Below are positions 37,678-45,867 of a stretch of 64,000 nucleotides of DNA, piece after piece (positions within the stretch are counted from its first letter, which is position 1; each line of letters opens with the position of its first letter). Source of the stretch: an uncultured Bacteroides sp. (GTDB lineage: Bacteria; Bacteroidota; Bacteroidia; Bacteroidales; Bacteroidaceae); NCBI RefSeq assembly GCF_900547205.1, contig NZ_URFY01000010.1, forward strand, positions 1-64,000, in the 5' to 3' direction. The position numbers were made by a program, and so were the translations under genes. The notes beneath the pieces are model-generated. The model was not told the DNA's origin. It was given only the letters and a program-made list of their open reading frames with translations, and did no database searches.

Positions 37678-38019
37678 TTCACCGCTTTCACCCCATTTTT
37701 CCAAATAAACTAAGAGCTAAAGTTTTAGATGTACTTGAAATATCAGTCATTAATACTTGAGTTATAAGACTTTAATACATGAGATCATAAGTATTAATAC
37801 ATCAGATAGTAGGTATTAATACATGAGTCGTCAAACTTTAATACTTGAGTTATCAAGCTTTGGTACTTGAGATAACAAGCATTGATACGAGAGTTATCAA
37901 GCATTGATATGTGTGTTATCATGCATTGATAATTGGTAGCGCATATACCCCTAGATATTGGATGTATATAGCCAACAAACCACAAAAAAAATAAGCCGAT
38001 AGCGGGTGAAAGCGATGAA
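37678..38019. repeat. Inverted TTCAYCGCTTTCACCC elements flanking the 22-bp array
   Basis: TTCACCGCTTTCACCC at 37678-37693 and its inverse GGGTGAAAGCGATGAA at 38004-38019 surround the tandem array almost symmetrically. A third copy of the GGTGAAAGCGATGAA motif is at 38091-38105. This 744-bp gap (37507-38250) otherwise holds terminators, the array and a stem-loop; no gene was seen. Confidence 0.7.
37727..37936. repeat. 22-bp tandem repeat array, about nine units
   Basis: Units start at 37727 (diverged), 37749, 37771, 37793, 37815, 37837, 37859, 37881 and 37903, plus a partial unit at 37925. All are exactly 22 bp and share the core TACTTGAGTTATCAAGC, which itself contains the dyad CTTGA/TCAAG. 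Because 22 is not a multiple of three and stops occur in every frame, the array is non-coding. Sequence drift from one end (TAATAC...) to the other (TGATAC...) suggests an old, slowly diverging array. Confidence 0.92.
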
Positions 38020-38070
38020 AGACGATTTCATTAAGATTTCGTCCCCGCCTTCACCCGCTATCGGCTTATT
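37990..38070. repeat. Perfect 21-bp inverted repeat with a 39-nt loop
   Basis: AATAAGCCGATAGCGGGTGA... at 37990-38010 pairs exactly with 38050-38070. No T run follows on either strand that would mark a simple terminator. Confidence 0.9.
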
Positions 38071-38158
38071 CATCGGTGTTTCAGAAAAAAGGTGAAAGCG
38101 ATGAACCCTGAGTAAGTATAGTAGGATAACTTCTATTTGAGATACAGAATTACATAAA

Positions 38159-38193
38159 AAAATGGCAAGAACTTATTTCATTCTTGCCATTTT
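38159..38193 (-). terminator. Terminator of the second PCMD gene
   Basis: Perfect 13-bp inverted repeat (38159-38171 and 38181-38193) with a 9-nt loop; the minus strand continues with a T run. Confidence 0.85.
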
Positions 38194-38250
38194 CTATGTA
38201 CCTAGTTATGAAAAACTAGTTTAGAATCTGCTGTTAAATTGATTATAACC

Positions 38251-39849
38251 TTATTTTTCAAATACTATTTTGAAATCATCAAGCAGTAGTGTACTATTAG
38301 GAGCACCTTCATAAGCATCACCTTTCTTACTTGATGTGCAAATGAATGCTATTTTATATTCTGCTGAAGAATCATAAGTTTTTCCATTTACCTCAGTAAA
38401 ATCTAAATCAAAAGATACCCATCCATTTGTGGCAGCACCACTTTGAATACCTGCACGCATAACAATAGGTGCGTCATCTAAATTTACACTTTCTCCATCC
38501 AACGTAATATCATTACCTTTATCATCTTTTGCTTCATACAAAATAGCATAAATATCACATTCATCAACAGCACCTTCTACCACCTTATAATCTTTATCAT
38601 AGAAAATCTCCCCCGGAGTATATTTATACCATCCTGAAAATTTCAATGGCTTTGACGTACAAGCTACTCCAAATTTTGTAGACTTTAATGGCTTGGCTGG
38701 ACTCAATTCAAATTTTCCAATAAATAGACTACCAGCAGTAATATTAGGAGCCATATTAGCCATTATACCGCCAAAAATTCCCCCATACTTTTTTAAGTCT
38801 GCTTTAGCTTGAGCCAAACTTACTGTTTGCAAACAAGCAGACTGTTTTCCTTGTTTAACGTCTTCCGTATTATATACAACGCAATAAGGAGGAACCACTA
38901 CATCTGAATGCTCAGAAGCAATACCTTCCAAAGAACTATAAACAATAGAACTACCACCATTAGTAGAAGCATATGAACCAATTGGAGTATAATAACCATA
39001 ATCTTCATCTTGCACCCAATCTTCGAAATCTAAAGTTAATTCTTTAAAAGATATTGATGCCGTATATTTAACAGTTGTACCATCCTCAGCAGTTACTGTA
39101 TATTCTACAGGAGAATTAAAATTTTGCGCAGTGCCACTTGCAGGTGATATAGTAGCTTTTTCATTAGAAAGAGCAATAGTTGGTACTAAAACTTTTAAAT
39201 AATCCGCTTTTGCAGTATCAGCTACAACAAAAGTTATTGTTTTTGCATTTTCGTCTATAACAGGCTCACCAGTTACTAAAGAGTCAACAGCAGCAACTTT
39301 TCTGTCAAAAATAAAGCTACTAATCTTTGCTTCACTACTTTCAGAGCCTTTCAATTTCGAACCTACATATTCAACACGAACTTTCATTTCTCCGCTATTA
39401 ACATCTACTTTTATAGTCAGTTCAAGAGTAGTTCCTGATACAACTCCAGAAACAGATACAACACATTCTCCTACTACCAATGAAAGATTTGCATTACCAC
39501 TAAATGAATATGTACTACCATCTATAACAACTGGACAATTTTCAACAGCCAAATCTCCAATGGTAATAGGTTCTTTATTAACGTTAATCACAAAATTCTT
39601 CAATTCCAAACCTACTGCTGCATCGGAGTTTTTTTTAATTGTTATCTTCTGCGTCATATCTTCTGTTACAGGCACGTCTCCCGATGGTAACTCATAGAAT
39701 ACATTCATTGAACCCCTGTAGTTTCCAACAACTTCGTTATCAATGATTTCAGGCAAACCTAGACCTTTATCATCATCATCCTTACAAGAAGTAAACAATG
39801 TCACTGTACACAATACAGCAAACAAGTAATAAAATAAATTCTTTTTCAT
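38251..39849 (-). CDS. Multidomain PCMD lipoprotein with calycin-like N-terminal domain
   Basis: 532 aa with a lipoprotein signal (TLFTSC followed by KDDDDK, the acidic surface-export-like signal of Bacteroides lipoproteins). Residues about 40-170 resemble a calycin-like lipoprotein domain (NYRGSMNVFYELP, VGLELKNFVIN). Residues about 180-275 are an Ig-like/DUF5018-type sandwich ending VKYTASISF. Residues about 280-530 are a PCMD domain (ALYEAKDDKGNDI, NSTLLLDDFKIVFE). The LES-like acidic stretch after the lipid cysteine suggests display on the cell surface. Function unknown; a glycan-binding role is only inferred from domain company. AraC regulator divergent. Confidence 0.82.
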   Translation of the reverse strand: MKKNLFYYLFAVLCTVTLFTSCKDDDDKGLGLPEIIDNEVVGNYRGSMNVFYELPSGDVPVTEDMTQKITIKKNSDAAVGLELKNFVINVNKEPITIGDLAVENCPVVIDGSTYSFSGNANLSLVVGECVVSVSGVVSGTTLELTIKVDVNSGEMKVRVEYVGSKLKGSESSEAKISSFIFDRKVAAVDSLVTGEPVIDENAKTITFVVADTAKADYLKVLVPTIALSNEKATISPASGTAQNFNSPVEYTVTAEDGTTVKYTASISFKELTLDFEDWVQDEDYGYYTPIGSYASTNGGSSIVYSSLEGIASEHSDVVVPPYCVVYNTEDVKQGKQSACLQTVSLAQAKADLKKYGGIFGGIMANMAPNITAGSLFIGKFELSPAKPLKSTKFGVACTSKPLKFSGWYKYTPGEIFYDKDYKVVEGAVDECDIYAILYEAKDDKGNDITLDGESVNLDDAPIVMRAGIQSGAATNGWVSFDLDFTEVNGKTYDSSAEYKIAFICTSSKKGDAYEGAPNSTLLLDDFKIVFEK

Positions 39850-40087
39850 TTTCTCTATTATACATTTTAATTAATAAAGACTATTGCGTGAAATATCACA
39901 TCACACATTAGCCAATTTTTCTCGAGTGCAAAGTAACGACCATTTCGAGAATGCTACAAGGTCTATTTTTCTTGTTTCTGTCCTATTTTCTAAGAGATAT
40001 ACTAAAAAGGACTTCTAAAATACCATTTTACTAGTTATAAGTTCCTTCTTTTTAAGAAAAAGAATAGTCTATTTCTCAAAAAACGAT

Positions 40088-40095
40088 TACCTTTG
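40088..40095 (+). promoter_or_regulatory. -7 box of the AraC-type gene at 40117
   Basis: TACCTTTG 21 bp before the ATG, without a clear -33 element. The 39850-40116 spacer is otherwise AT-rich and featureless to my reading. Confidence 0.45.
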
Positions 40096-40116
40096 TTTGC
40101 ATAAAGCGTACACACA

Positions 40117-40962
40117 ATGAACAAAGAATTACCTAAAATAGACTTGCCCGAAGAATGGATGATAGGAACCGGGATTAATAAAGAATTGCTCAGCCTATAC
40201 AATAATTTCCCCTGCCGTATTAAATCGGAAATATTTGTGCTGTGCATGGGTGGAGAACTGGAAGCTTCGGTCAACCTGAACCGTATCAAAGTCCGTGCCT
40301 GTGACTTCGTCACCATCATGCCGGGAAGCATTCTGCAAATACACAGCGTAGAGGGTGACCCAATCCTCTATTTTGGCGGATTTTCATCAAAATATATCGA
40401 ACAAGCCAACTTGAACCGTTCGGCCATCAACACCTTATTTATATCATCGGGCAGACCGTGTATCTCATTAAAGCCCGAAGGTGCCAAATTGCTGGAAGAA
40501 TATTTCCTTTTCTTAATAAAGCTATATGCATTCTTCAACGAATCCGCCCGCAAAGGAATCACCCCACACCTATACAATAATATACATACAGGGATAGCTG
40601 CCATATACAGCAACCGGGCGCAAAGCAACAAAGAGTGTCTGTCGAAAAGCGAACTGATAAGCAAGAATTTCACCCAACTGGTGATACAGAACTATAACAA
40701 GACGCGCAGTGTAGCTTGGTATGCTGAGAAACTGGAAATAACCCCTACCCATCTTTGCACCACCGTGAAGCAGGTGACAGGAAACACTTGCATAGATATC
40801 ATCTCACGCATGGTGATAATGGATGCCAAGTCTCAACTGAAATCCACCAACCTCTCTGTGCAGGAGATAGCCGATTCGCTGAATTTCACCAATATGTCAT
40901 TCTTCGGAAAGTACTTCAAACGATATGTAGGAATGAGCCCGTTGAGCTATCGCTATAGCTGA
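40117..40962 (+). CDS. AraC-family transcription regulator
   Basis: 281 aa. N-terminal cupin-like sensor (IKVRACDFVTIMPGSILQIH) and C-terminal double HTH ending NLSVQEIADSLNFTNMSFFGKYFKRYVGMSPLSYR, the AraC hallmark. Divergent from the multidomain PCMD lipoprotein gene, its most likely target. The stop codon lies inside a hairpin (40938-40974), so the terminator overlaps the end of the reading frame. Confidence 0.92.
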   Translation: MNKELPKIDLPEEWMIGTGINKELLSLYNNFPCRIKSEIFVLCMGGELEASVNLNRIKVRACDFVTIMPGSILQIHSVEGDPILYFGGFSSKYIEQANLNRSAINTLFISSGRPCISLKPEGAKLLEEYFLFLIKLYAFFNESARKGITPHLYNNIHTGIAAIYSNRAQSNKECLSKSELISKNFTQLVIQNYNKTRSVAWYAEKLEITPTHLCTTVKQVTGNTCIDIISRMVIMDAKSQLKSTNLSVQEIADSLNFTNMSFFGKYFKRYVGMSPLSYRYS

Positions 40963-40974
40963 TAGTTCAACGGG
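40938..40974. terminator. Hairpin spanning the AraC stop codon
   Basis: CCCGTTGAGCTATC pairs with GATAGTTCAACGGG (one G-T pair) around a 9-nt loop. No clear T run, so termination is uncertain. Confidence 0.5.
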
Positions 40975-41004
40975 CCCTTCTAGATATCATTCTGTCATTT
41001 CTAT

Positions 41005-43971
41005 TTATTCAGGCATCAAGACTACCCCGAGCTTTTTCTTTCCATCCATCTTTACTACCATCGGCTTTTCAAAACGGACATGACGCAAGTATTTCGTCTC
41101 AGCCACCGCCGGCTGAGCATTAAGAAACTCCTGATTGTAAACTCCGTCATTCATAAAAGCATTGATGGTGAAATATCCCACACCAAAGGAAGTCAGATTC
41201 TGGAAGAAGTGTGTACCTTGACTGGGGTCTACACGATAATTAGTCAGCCCGGCTTCCACAATGACGCGGGCAGCGGAGATGTGCGGCCACTTCACTGGAA
41301 TACCCAGCCACGTGTCACTACTCCCCCAACGACCGGGACCAACGAGCACATAATTCTTTCCTTCGTTCAGGAATTGTTGGTTTATCTTTTCTATTTCCCA
41401 AGCTATGGCTTGATTGTTAGAAGCGCTGTAACCATCGGTTTTTACGTAGACGATGTCACAGATTTCGTTCATAATGCCGTGTCCCAGCGAGTTGTACGAA
41501 CGAAGAACGACGTCCTCGTCGGGTATCAGGCTGAGGTCTTCGTCAAGCATCTCTTTACTATCTACAATGGGGCGAATCTGCAACAGATAGAATGTACCCG
41601 TCTTGTCGTGCTCGCGACTCATCGTAGCCGCAAACTCTATCTCCACCGGACGGCGCATCTCCTGCTCGCCATGTTTCAGCACGAGTTGAAGGATACGTGC
41701 CAACGGGAAGACATCATGTTGCAAGATATTAGCAAAAGTAATCACCTTGCGTCCTCCGGGATACAGTCCGTCGCGGATAATCTGGTCGTAAGGGTCGTAT
41801 GTGGATGCGATATAGCGTAGTGCACCGTCACTTTCCGCCTCTTTCACATGAAGCTTCAATAGGTTGAATCCGTCGTCGATAGAGAAATCGTGTCCGGCAT
41901 TCTTCAAATCCAAAGCATAGAAACGGGTCTGCGTTTCTTTCAGTGCAATTTCCATTTCACTGGTTTGAAGCACCTGATTGGGGTGATACGGTGAGAAACG
42001 GAGCGTCATACCTCCGTCTACAATATATTTTCCTAATCCCAACGCCAGATTGACTGTTCCCTCCTCCGCTTTTTCATCTCCCAACGGATAGTAATTGAGC
42101 GAACGCGCCACACCGGACATGGACGGGTAATACCGATCTCCATACTGATTACCAACCACTTCCTGCAAAATGACAGCCATCTTTTCTTGGTCGATGACAT
42201 TCGACGTTGCCTGCATATATGCCTTGCTATCTCTGAAATAAACCGAAGCATAAACGCCTTTGATGGCATCAGACAGCATACGCAACATTTCATACCGATC
42301 GTCCAGATAAGGAATCATATAGGTATTGTATATTCCGGCAAACGGCTGATAATGTGAATCTTCGAGCAAGGAAGACGAACGAATGGCAATCGGAGACTTC
42401 ACTACATCGAAGAAAGTGAAGAAGTCTTCTACCAGCCGGTCCGGCAGCTTCGCCTTCAGGAAGTATCTCAAAATGATATCGTCGTCGGCATTCGAAAGCG
42501 CAATCTGATACAGATTATTGGTATCCATAAATTCATCGAACACGTCGGTACAGAGCACCACCGTCTTAGGAATAGCCACGCGCGCATTCTCGAACTCTTC
42601 AAACTCGGGATAGCGCTTCACCATATTATCAATGAATGCCAAACCACGTCCCTTTCCTCCCAACGAACCATCACCGATACGGGCAAAATTGGAATAACGG
42701 TCGAAACGGTCACGCTTAAAGACGGCAACGACACCCTGATTCTTCATTTTACGGTATTTCACGATAGCTTCAAAAATAATCTTCCGGTGGGCATCTACGT
42801 CTTGCAGACTACTCCATGTAATCGGTTTCAAGAACTCTGCCACCGGAAACATGGCACGCGAATAGAACCAACGCGACACGTGATTTCGGCTGATATGATA
42901 TAAGAAGGACTCCGCAGGCACGGCAAACAGGATGTTTTGCAACTCTTTCAGGTTTCGCACGTGGGCTATCTCCTCTCCTGTATCGGGATTGCGGAAGATA
43001 AAGTCACCGAAACCGAAGTCATCGGAAACGATACGACGCAGATCGACGTCCATCTTCTTTGAATTTTTATCAATGAAGCTGGCACCGTATTTGGCTGCAT
43101 AAGAAGCATTCTCCGATTCGGAAGACTGGATAATCAAAGGGACGAACGGGTCGTTCTTGCGTATCTCGGAGCATAGCTTGATTCCCGCCAGACCGTCTTT
43201 CTCTCCTTTTTCCACTTTCGGGAAACGTACGTCGGTGATGACTCCTAAGATGTTATTCTGGTATTTATGGTAAATTTCCATCGCCTCTTGATACGTACGC
43301 GCCAACACTATTTTAGGACGTCCACGCATACGAAGTGTGCGCTGATGTGCATTCAAGGCTTCTGTAGAAAACTCCTGGCTTTGCTTCAACACGAACTTAT
43401 ACAGATTCGGAAGAATGGAGGAGTAGAAGCGGATACCGTCTTCTACCAACAGGATGAGCTGCACACCTACTTCCTGCACGTCGTGTTCCAGATTCATCTT
43501 ATCCTCTATCAGCTTGATGATGGATACCAGCAAATCGGTATTTCCCAACCAGCAGAATACATATTCAAATGCACTCAGGTCTTCATTGATTATCCGCTTG
43601 GTGATGCCGTGGCTAAAGGGAGTAAGAATTACGATAGGGATATGCTCATACTTCTCCTTGATATGCCGACCGATGTCGAAGCTGTCATTATCGCCCGTGC
43701 TCGGCATACAAATCACCAAGTCGAACGACATATTTCCCAACTGTGCCAACGCTTCTTCTTCCGTAGTCACCTGCGAGAAACGGGGAGGATAACGCAAAGA
43801 CAAAGAAGTGTACTCATTGAAAATCTTTTCATCAATGCGCCCGTCATCCTCGAGCATGAAAGCATCATACGGATTGGCGATTAACAACACATTGAAGATT
43901 CGCCTTGTCATCAAGTTGGCAAACTGCGTGTCTTTAAAGTAAAGCTGGTTTAATTTATATTTACTGAGCAT
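41005..43971 (-). CDS. Receiver-receiver-PPDK ATP-binding fusion protein
   Basis: 988 aa. Residues about 20-160 look like a response-regulator receiver without its phospho-acceptor (the Asp position reads VICMPS near Met89 and the Lys position is replaced). Residues about 170-320 are a receiver with all key positions: VEDG near its start, Asp247 in VITDVRFP, and Lys302 in FIDKNSKK. Residues about 430-800 are the PEP-synthase/PPDK N-terminal ATP-grasp region (GSLGGKGRGLAFI, AIRSSSLLEDSHYQPFAGIYNTY, YLLQIRPIV). The phosphohistidine swivel and PEP/pyruvate barrel of true PPDK are absent. Instead there is a unique C-terminal part with VLVGPGRWGSSDTWLGIPV. It sits between the two GDH genes. It may phosphorylate an unknown target; function is not known. 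Confidence 0.85.
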   Translation of the reverse strand: MLSKYKLNQLYFKDTQFANLMTRRIFNVLLIANPYDAFMLEDDGRIDEKIFNEYTSLSLRYPPRFSQVTTEEEALAQLGNMSFDLVICMPSTGDNDSFDIGRHIKEKYEHIPIVILTPFSHGITKRIINEDLSAFEYVFCWLGNTDLLVSIIKLIEDKMNLEHDVQEVGVQLILLVEDGIRFYSSILPNLYKFVLKQSQEFSTEALNAHQRTLRMRGRPKIVLARTYQEAMEIYHKYQNNILGVITDVRFPKVEKGEKDGLAGIKLCSEIRKNDPFVPLIIQSSESENASYAAKYGASFIDKNSKKMDVDLRRIVSDDFGFGDFIFRNPDTGEEIAHVRNLKELQNILFAVPAESFLYHISRNHVSRWFYSRAMFPVAEFLKPITWSSLQDVDAHRKIIFEAIVKYRKMKNQGVVAVFKRDRFDRYSNFARIGDGSLGGKGRGLAFIDNMVKRYPEFEEFENARVAIPKTVVLCTDVFDEFMDTNNLYQIALSNADDDIILRYFLKAKLPDRLVEDFFTFFDVVKSPIAIRSSSLLEDSHYQPFAGIYNTYMIPYLDDRYEMLRMLSDAIKGVYASVYFRDSKAYMQATSNVIDQEKMAVILQEVVGNQYGDRYYPSMSGVARSLNYYPLGDEKAEEGTVNLALGLGKYIVDGGMTLRFSPYHPNQVLQTSEMEIALKETQTRFYALDLKNAGHDFSIDDGFNLLKLHVKEAESDGALRYIASTYDPYDQIIRDGLYPGGRKVITFANILQHDVFPLARILQLVLKHGEQEMRRPVEIEFAATMSREHDKTGTFYLLQIRPIVDSKEMLDEDLSLIPDEDVVLRSYNSLGHGIMNEICDIVYVKTDGYSASNNQAIAWEIEKINQQFLNEGKNYVLVGPGRWGSSDTWLGIPVKWPHISAARVIVEAGLTNYRVDPSQGTHFFQNLTSFGVGYFTINAFMNDGVYNQEFLNAQPAVAETKYLRHVRFEKPMVVKMDGKKKLGVVLMPE

Positions 43972-44024
43972 AAGCTATTCTTGTTTTTTATTCCAAATTG
44001 TCACGTTTATTACGTCCCGTTTTG

Positions 44025-44056
44025 CAAAGTTAAGTTTTAAATCTCATTTTCCACAA
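44025..44056 (-). promoter_or_regulatory. Promoter of the receiver-PPDK gene
   Basis: Minus strand: TTG (complement of 44054-44056), 21 bp, TAACTTTG (complement of 44025-44032), 53 bp before the ATG. Confidence 0.55.
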
Positions 44057-44235
44057 TCTTCTTTATAAAGTTTAATCGGGACATACTTACTATTTGTCAA
44101 CAAACAGCACACCCGCAAACGTTTTTTGCTCTGAAAGGCCATAAAGCCATATGTTATCCAACAGAGAAAACTAACATATTATCATTATTTAATCAAAATA
44201 TAGGCATAAAACAAACCACATTTGAAAAAAATCTC

Positions 44236-44243
44236 TATATTTG
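44236..44243 (+). promoter_or_regulatory. -7 box of the second GDH gene
   Basis: TATATTTG, 52 bp before the ATG. The 324-bp gap 43972-44295 holds this and the divergent promoter; nothing else was recognised. Confidence 0.5.
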
Positions 44244-44295
44244 CAGTATTACCAATTGACATTTTATCAGAATTAACCTTTTAAAACATAGTATC

Positions 44296-45633
44296 ATGGA
44301 TATCCAGAAAATCATGTCCTCTTTGGAGGCAAAACACCCCGGTGAATTAGAGTATCTTCAAGCTGTGAAGGAAGTTCTTCTCTCTATCGAAGACATCTAC
44401 AACCAGCATCCTGAATTTGAAAAAGCTAAAATCATAGAAAGATTGGTGGAGCCCGACCGTATCTTCACTTTCCGTGTGACGTGGGTGGACGACAGAGGTG
44501 AAGTGCAAACCAACCTCGGTTATCGCGTACAATTCAACAACGCGATTGGTCCGTATAAAGGTGGTATCCGCTTCCATGCATCTGTCAATCTTTCCATCCT
44601 GAAGTTCCTCGGTTTCGAACAAACGTTTAAGAATGCACTGACCACCCTGCCTATGGGCGGCGGTAAAGGTGGTTCCGACTTCTCACCCCGCGGCAAGAGC
44701 AATGCCGAAATCATGCGTTTCTGCCAGGCATTCATGCTTGAATTGTGGCGTCACCTCGGTCCTGATATGGACGTACCTGCCGGTGATATCGGTGTAGGAG
44801 GACGCGAAGTGGGTTATATGTTTGGTATGTACAAGAAGTTGACTCGCGAATTTACCGGAACATTCACCGGTAAAGGATTGGAGTTTGGCGGTTCGTTGAT
44901 TCGTCCGGAAGCTACCGGTTTCGGTGGTTTGTATTTTGTCAATCAAATGTTGCAAGCGAAGAATATAGATATAAAAGGTAAGACGGTTGCCATCTCCGGA
45001 TTCGGAAATGTTGCCTGGGGTGCTGCTACCAAAGCTACCGAACTGGGTGCAAAGGTGATAACCATCTCCGGCCCCGACGGATATATCTACGATCCGGATG
45101 GCATCAGCGGTGAAAAGATAGACTATATGCTTGAGTTGCGTGCTTCGGGCAATGACATTGTTGCTCCGTACGCAGAAGAATATCCGAACGCTACTTTCGT
45201 AGAAGGCAAACGCCCGTGGGAAGTGAAAGCGGACATAGCGCTTCCTTGCGCCACTCAGAACGAATTAAATGGAGAAGATGCACAAAATCTCATAAAAAAT
45301 GACGTACTTTGCGTCGGAGAAGTTTCCAACATGGGATGTACTCCGGAAGCTATCGACTTGTTCATCGAACATAAGGTAATGTATGCTCCGGGTAAGGCTG
45401 TGAATGCCGGTGGCGTTGCCACTTCCGGTTTGGAAATGTCTCAGAACGCAATGCACCTGAGCTGGAGCGCTGCCGAAGTGGACGAAAAACTCCACGCAAT
45501 CATGCACGGCATCCATGCACAATGCGTGAAATACGGCACGGAACCCGACGGATATATTAATTATGTGAAGGGCGCCAACATTGCCGGATTCATGAAAGTT
45601 GCTCACGCAATGATGGGTCAAGGCGTTATTTAA
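44296..45633 (+). CDS. gdhB: Glutamate dehydrogenase, NAD-type motif (second copy)
   Basis: 445 aa, a close paralogue of the enzyme at 32308 (same PMGGGKGGSD Lys124 and PAGDIGVGGREVG). The cofactor site differs: SGFGNVAWGAA and ISGPDGY (S258-G259-P260), as in the NAD-dependent Clostridium symbiosum GDH, instead of AGNVAQ/SDSDGY. This predicts NAD or dual-cofactor use and a catabolic role when peptides or amino acids are abundant. B. fragilis is known to have one NADP-specific and one dual-specificity GDH. Divergent from the receiver-PPDK gene. Confidence 0.94.
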   Translation: MDIQKIMSSLEAKHPGELEYLQAVKEVLLSIEDIYNQHPEFEKAKIIERLVEPDRIFTFRVTWVDDRGEVQTNLGYRVQFNNAIGPYKGGIRFHASVNLSILKFLGFEQTFKNALTTLPMGGGKGGSDFSPRGKSNAEIMRFCQAFMLELWRHLGPDMDVPAGDIGVGGREVGYMFGMYKKLTREFTGTFTGKGLEFGGSLIRPEATGFGGLYFVNQMLQAKNIDIKGKTVAISGFGNVAWGAATKATELGAKVITISGPDGYIYDPDGISGEKIDYMLELRASGNDIVAPYAEEYPNATFVEGKRPWEVKADIALPCATQNELNGEDAQNLIKNDVLCVGEVSNMGCTPEAIDLFIEHKVMYAPGKAVNAGGVATSGLEMSQNAMHLSWSAAEVDEKLHAIMHGIHAQCVKYGTEPDGYINYVKGANIAGFMKVAHAMMGQGVI

Positions 45634-45669
45634 AAAGACTTTGTTTAGTTGTATTTGTATTTGTGGTTT

Positions 45670-45713
45670 GCGCTACTCGTCTCCTGTGACAGGACGCGGG
45701 TAGCGCTATTTTT
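45670..45713 (+). terminator. Terminator of the second GDH gene
   Basis: GCGCTAC...GTAGCGC (45670-45676, 45700-45706) with an inner CCTG/CAGG stem and seven T after it. Confidence 0.85.
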
Positions 45714-45745
45714 TTGAGATTAACATTATTTTCAATGGAATTAGT

Positions 45746-45753
45746 TATCTTTG
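45746..45753 (+). promoter_or_regulatory. -7 box of the M24 peptidase gene
   Basis: TATCTTTG, giving a long leader of about 110 nt to the ATG at 45868. No -33 match seen. Confidence 0.45.
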
Positions 45754-45867
45754 TAGCATCAACGGCTAAATATTAGATTATGAGTTTGTTGTTCGCAATA
45801 AGCAACTCAGGATTAGAGATTTAGCATTCGTATTTTTGTAATTTAATAATCATATAATAATTAAAAA

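Noticed and set aside
37727..37936. The 22-bp array as a CRISPR
   Set aside because: Units are contiguous with no spacers, drift in sequence and have no cas genes nearby.
37794..37985. A 63-codon minus-strand frame over the repeat array
   Set aside because: The 22-bp period breaks any protein repeat and the frame has no start signal, promoter or family resemblance.
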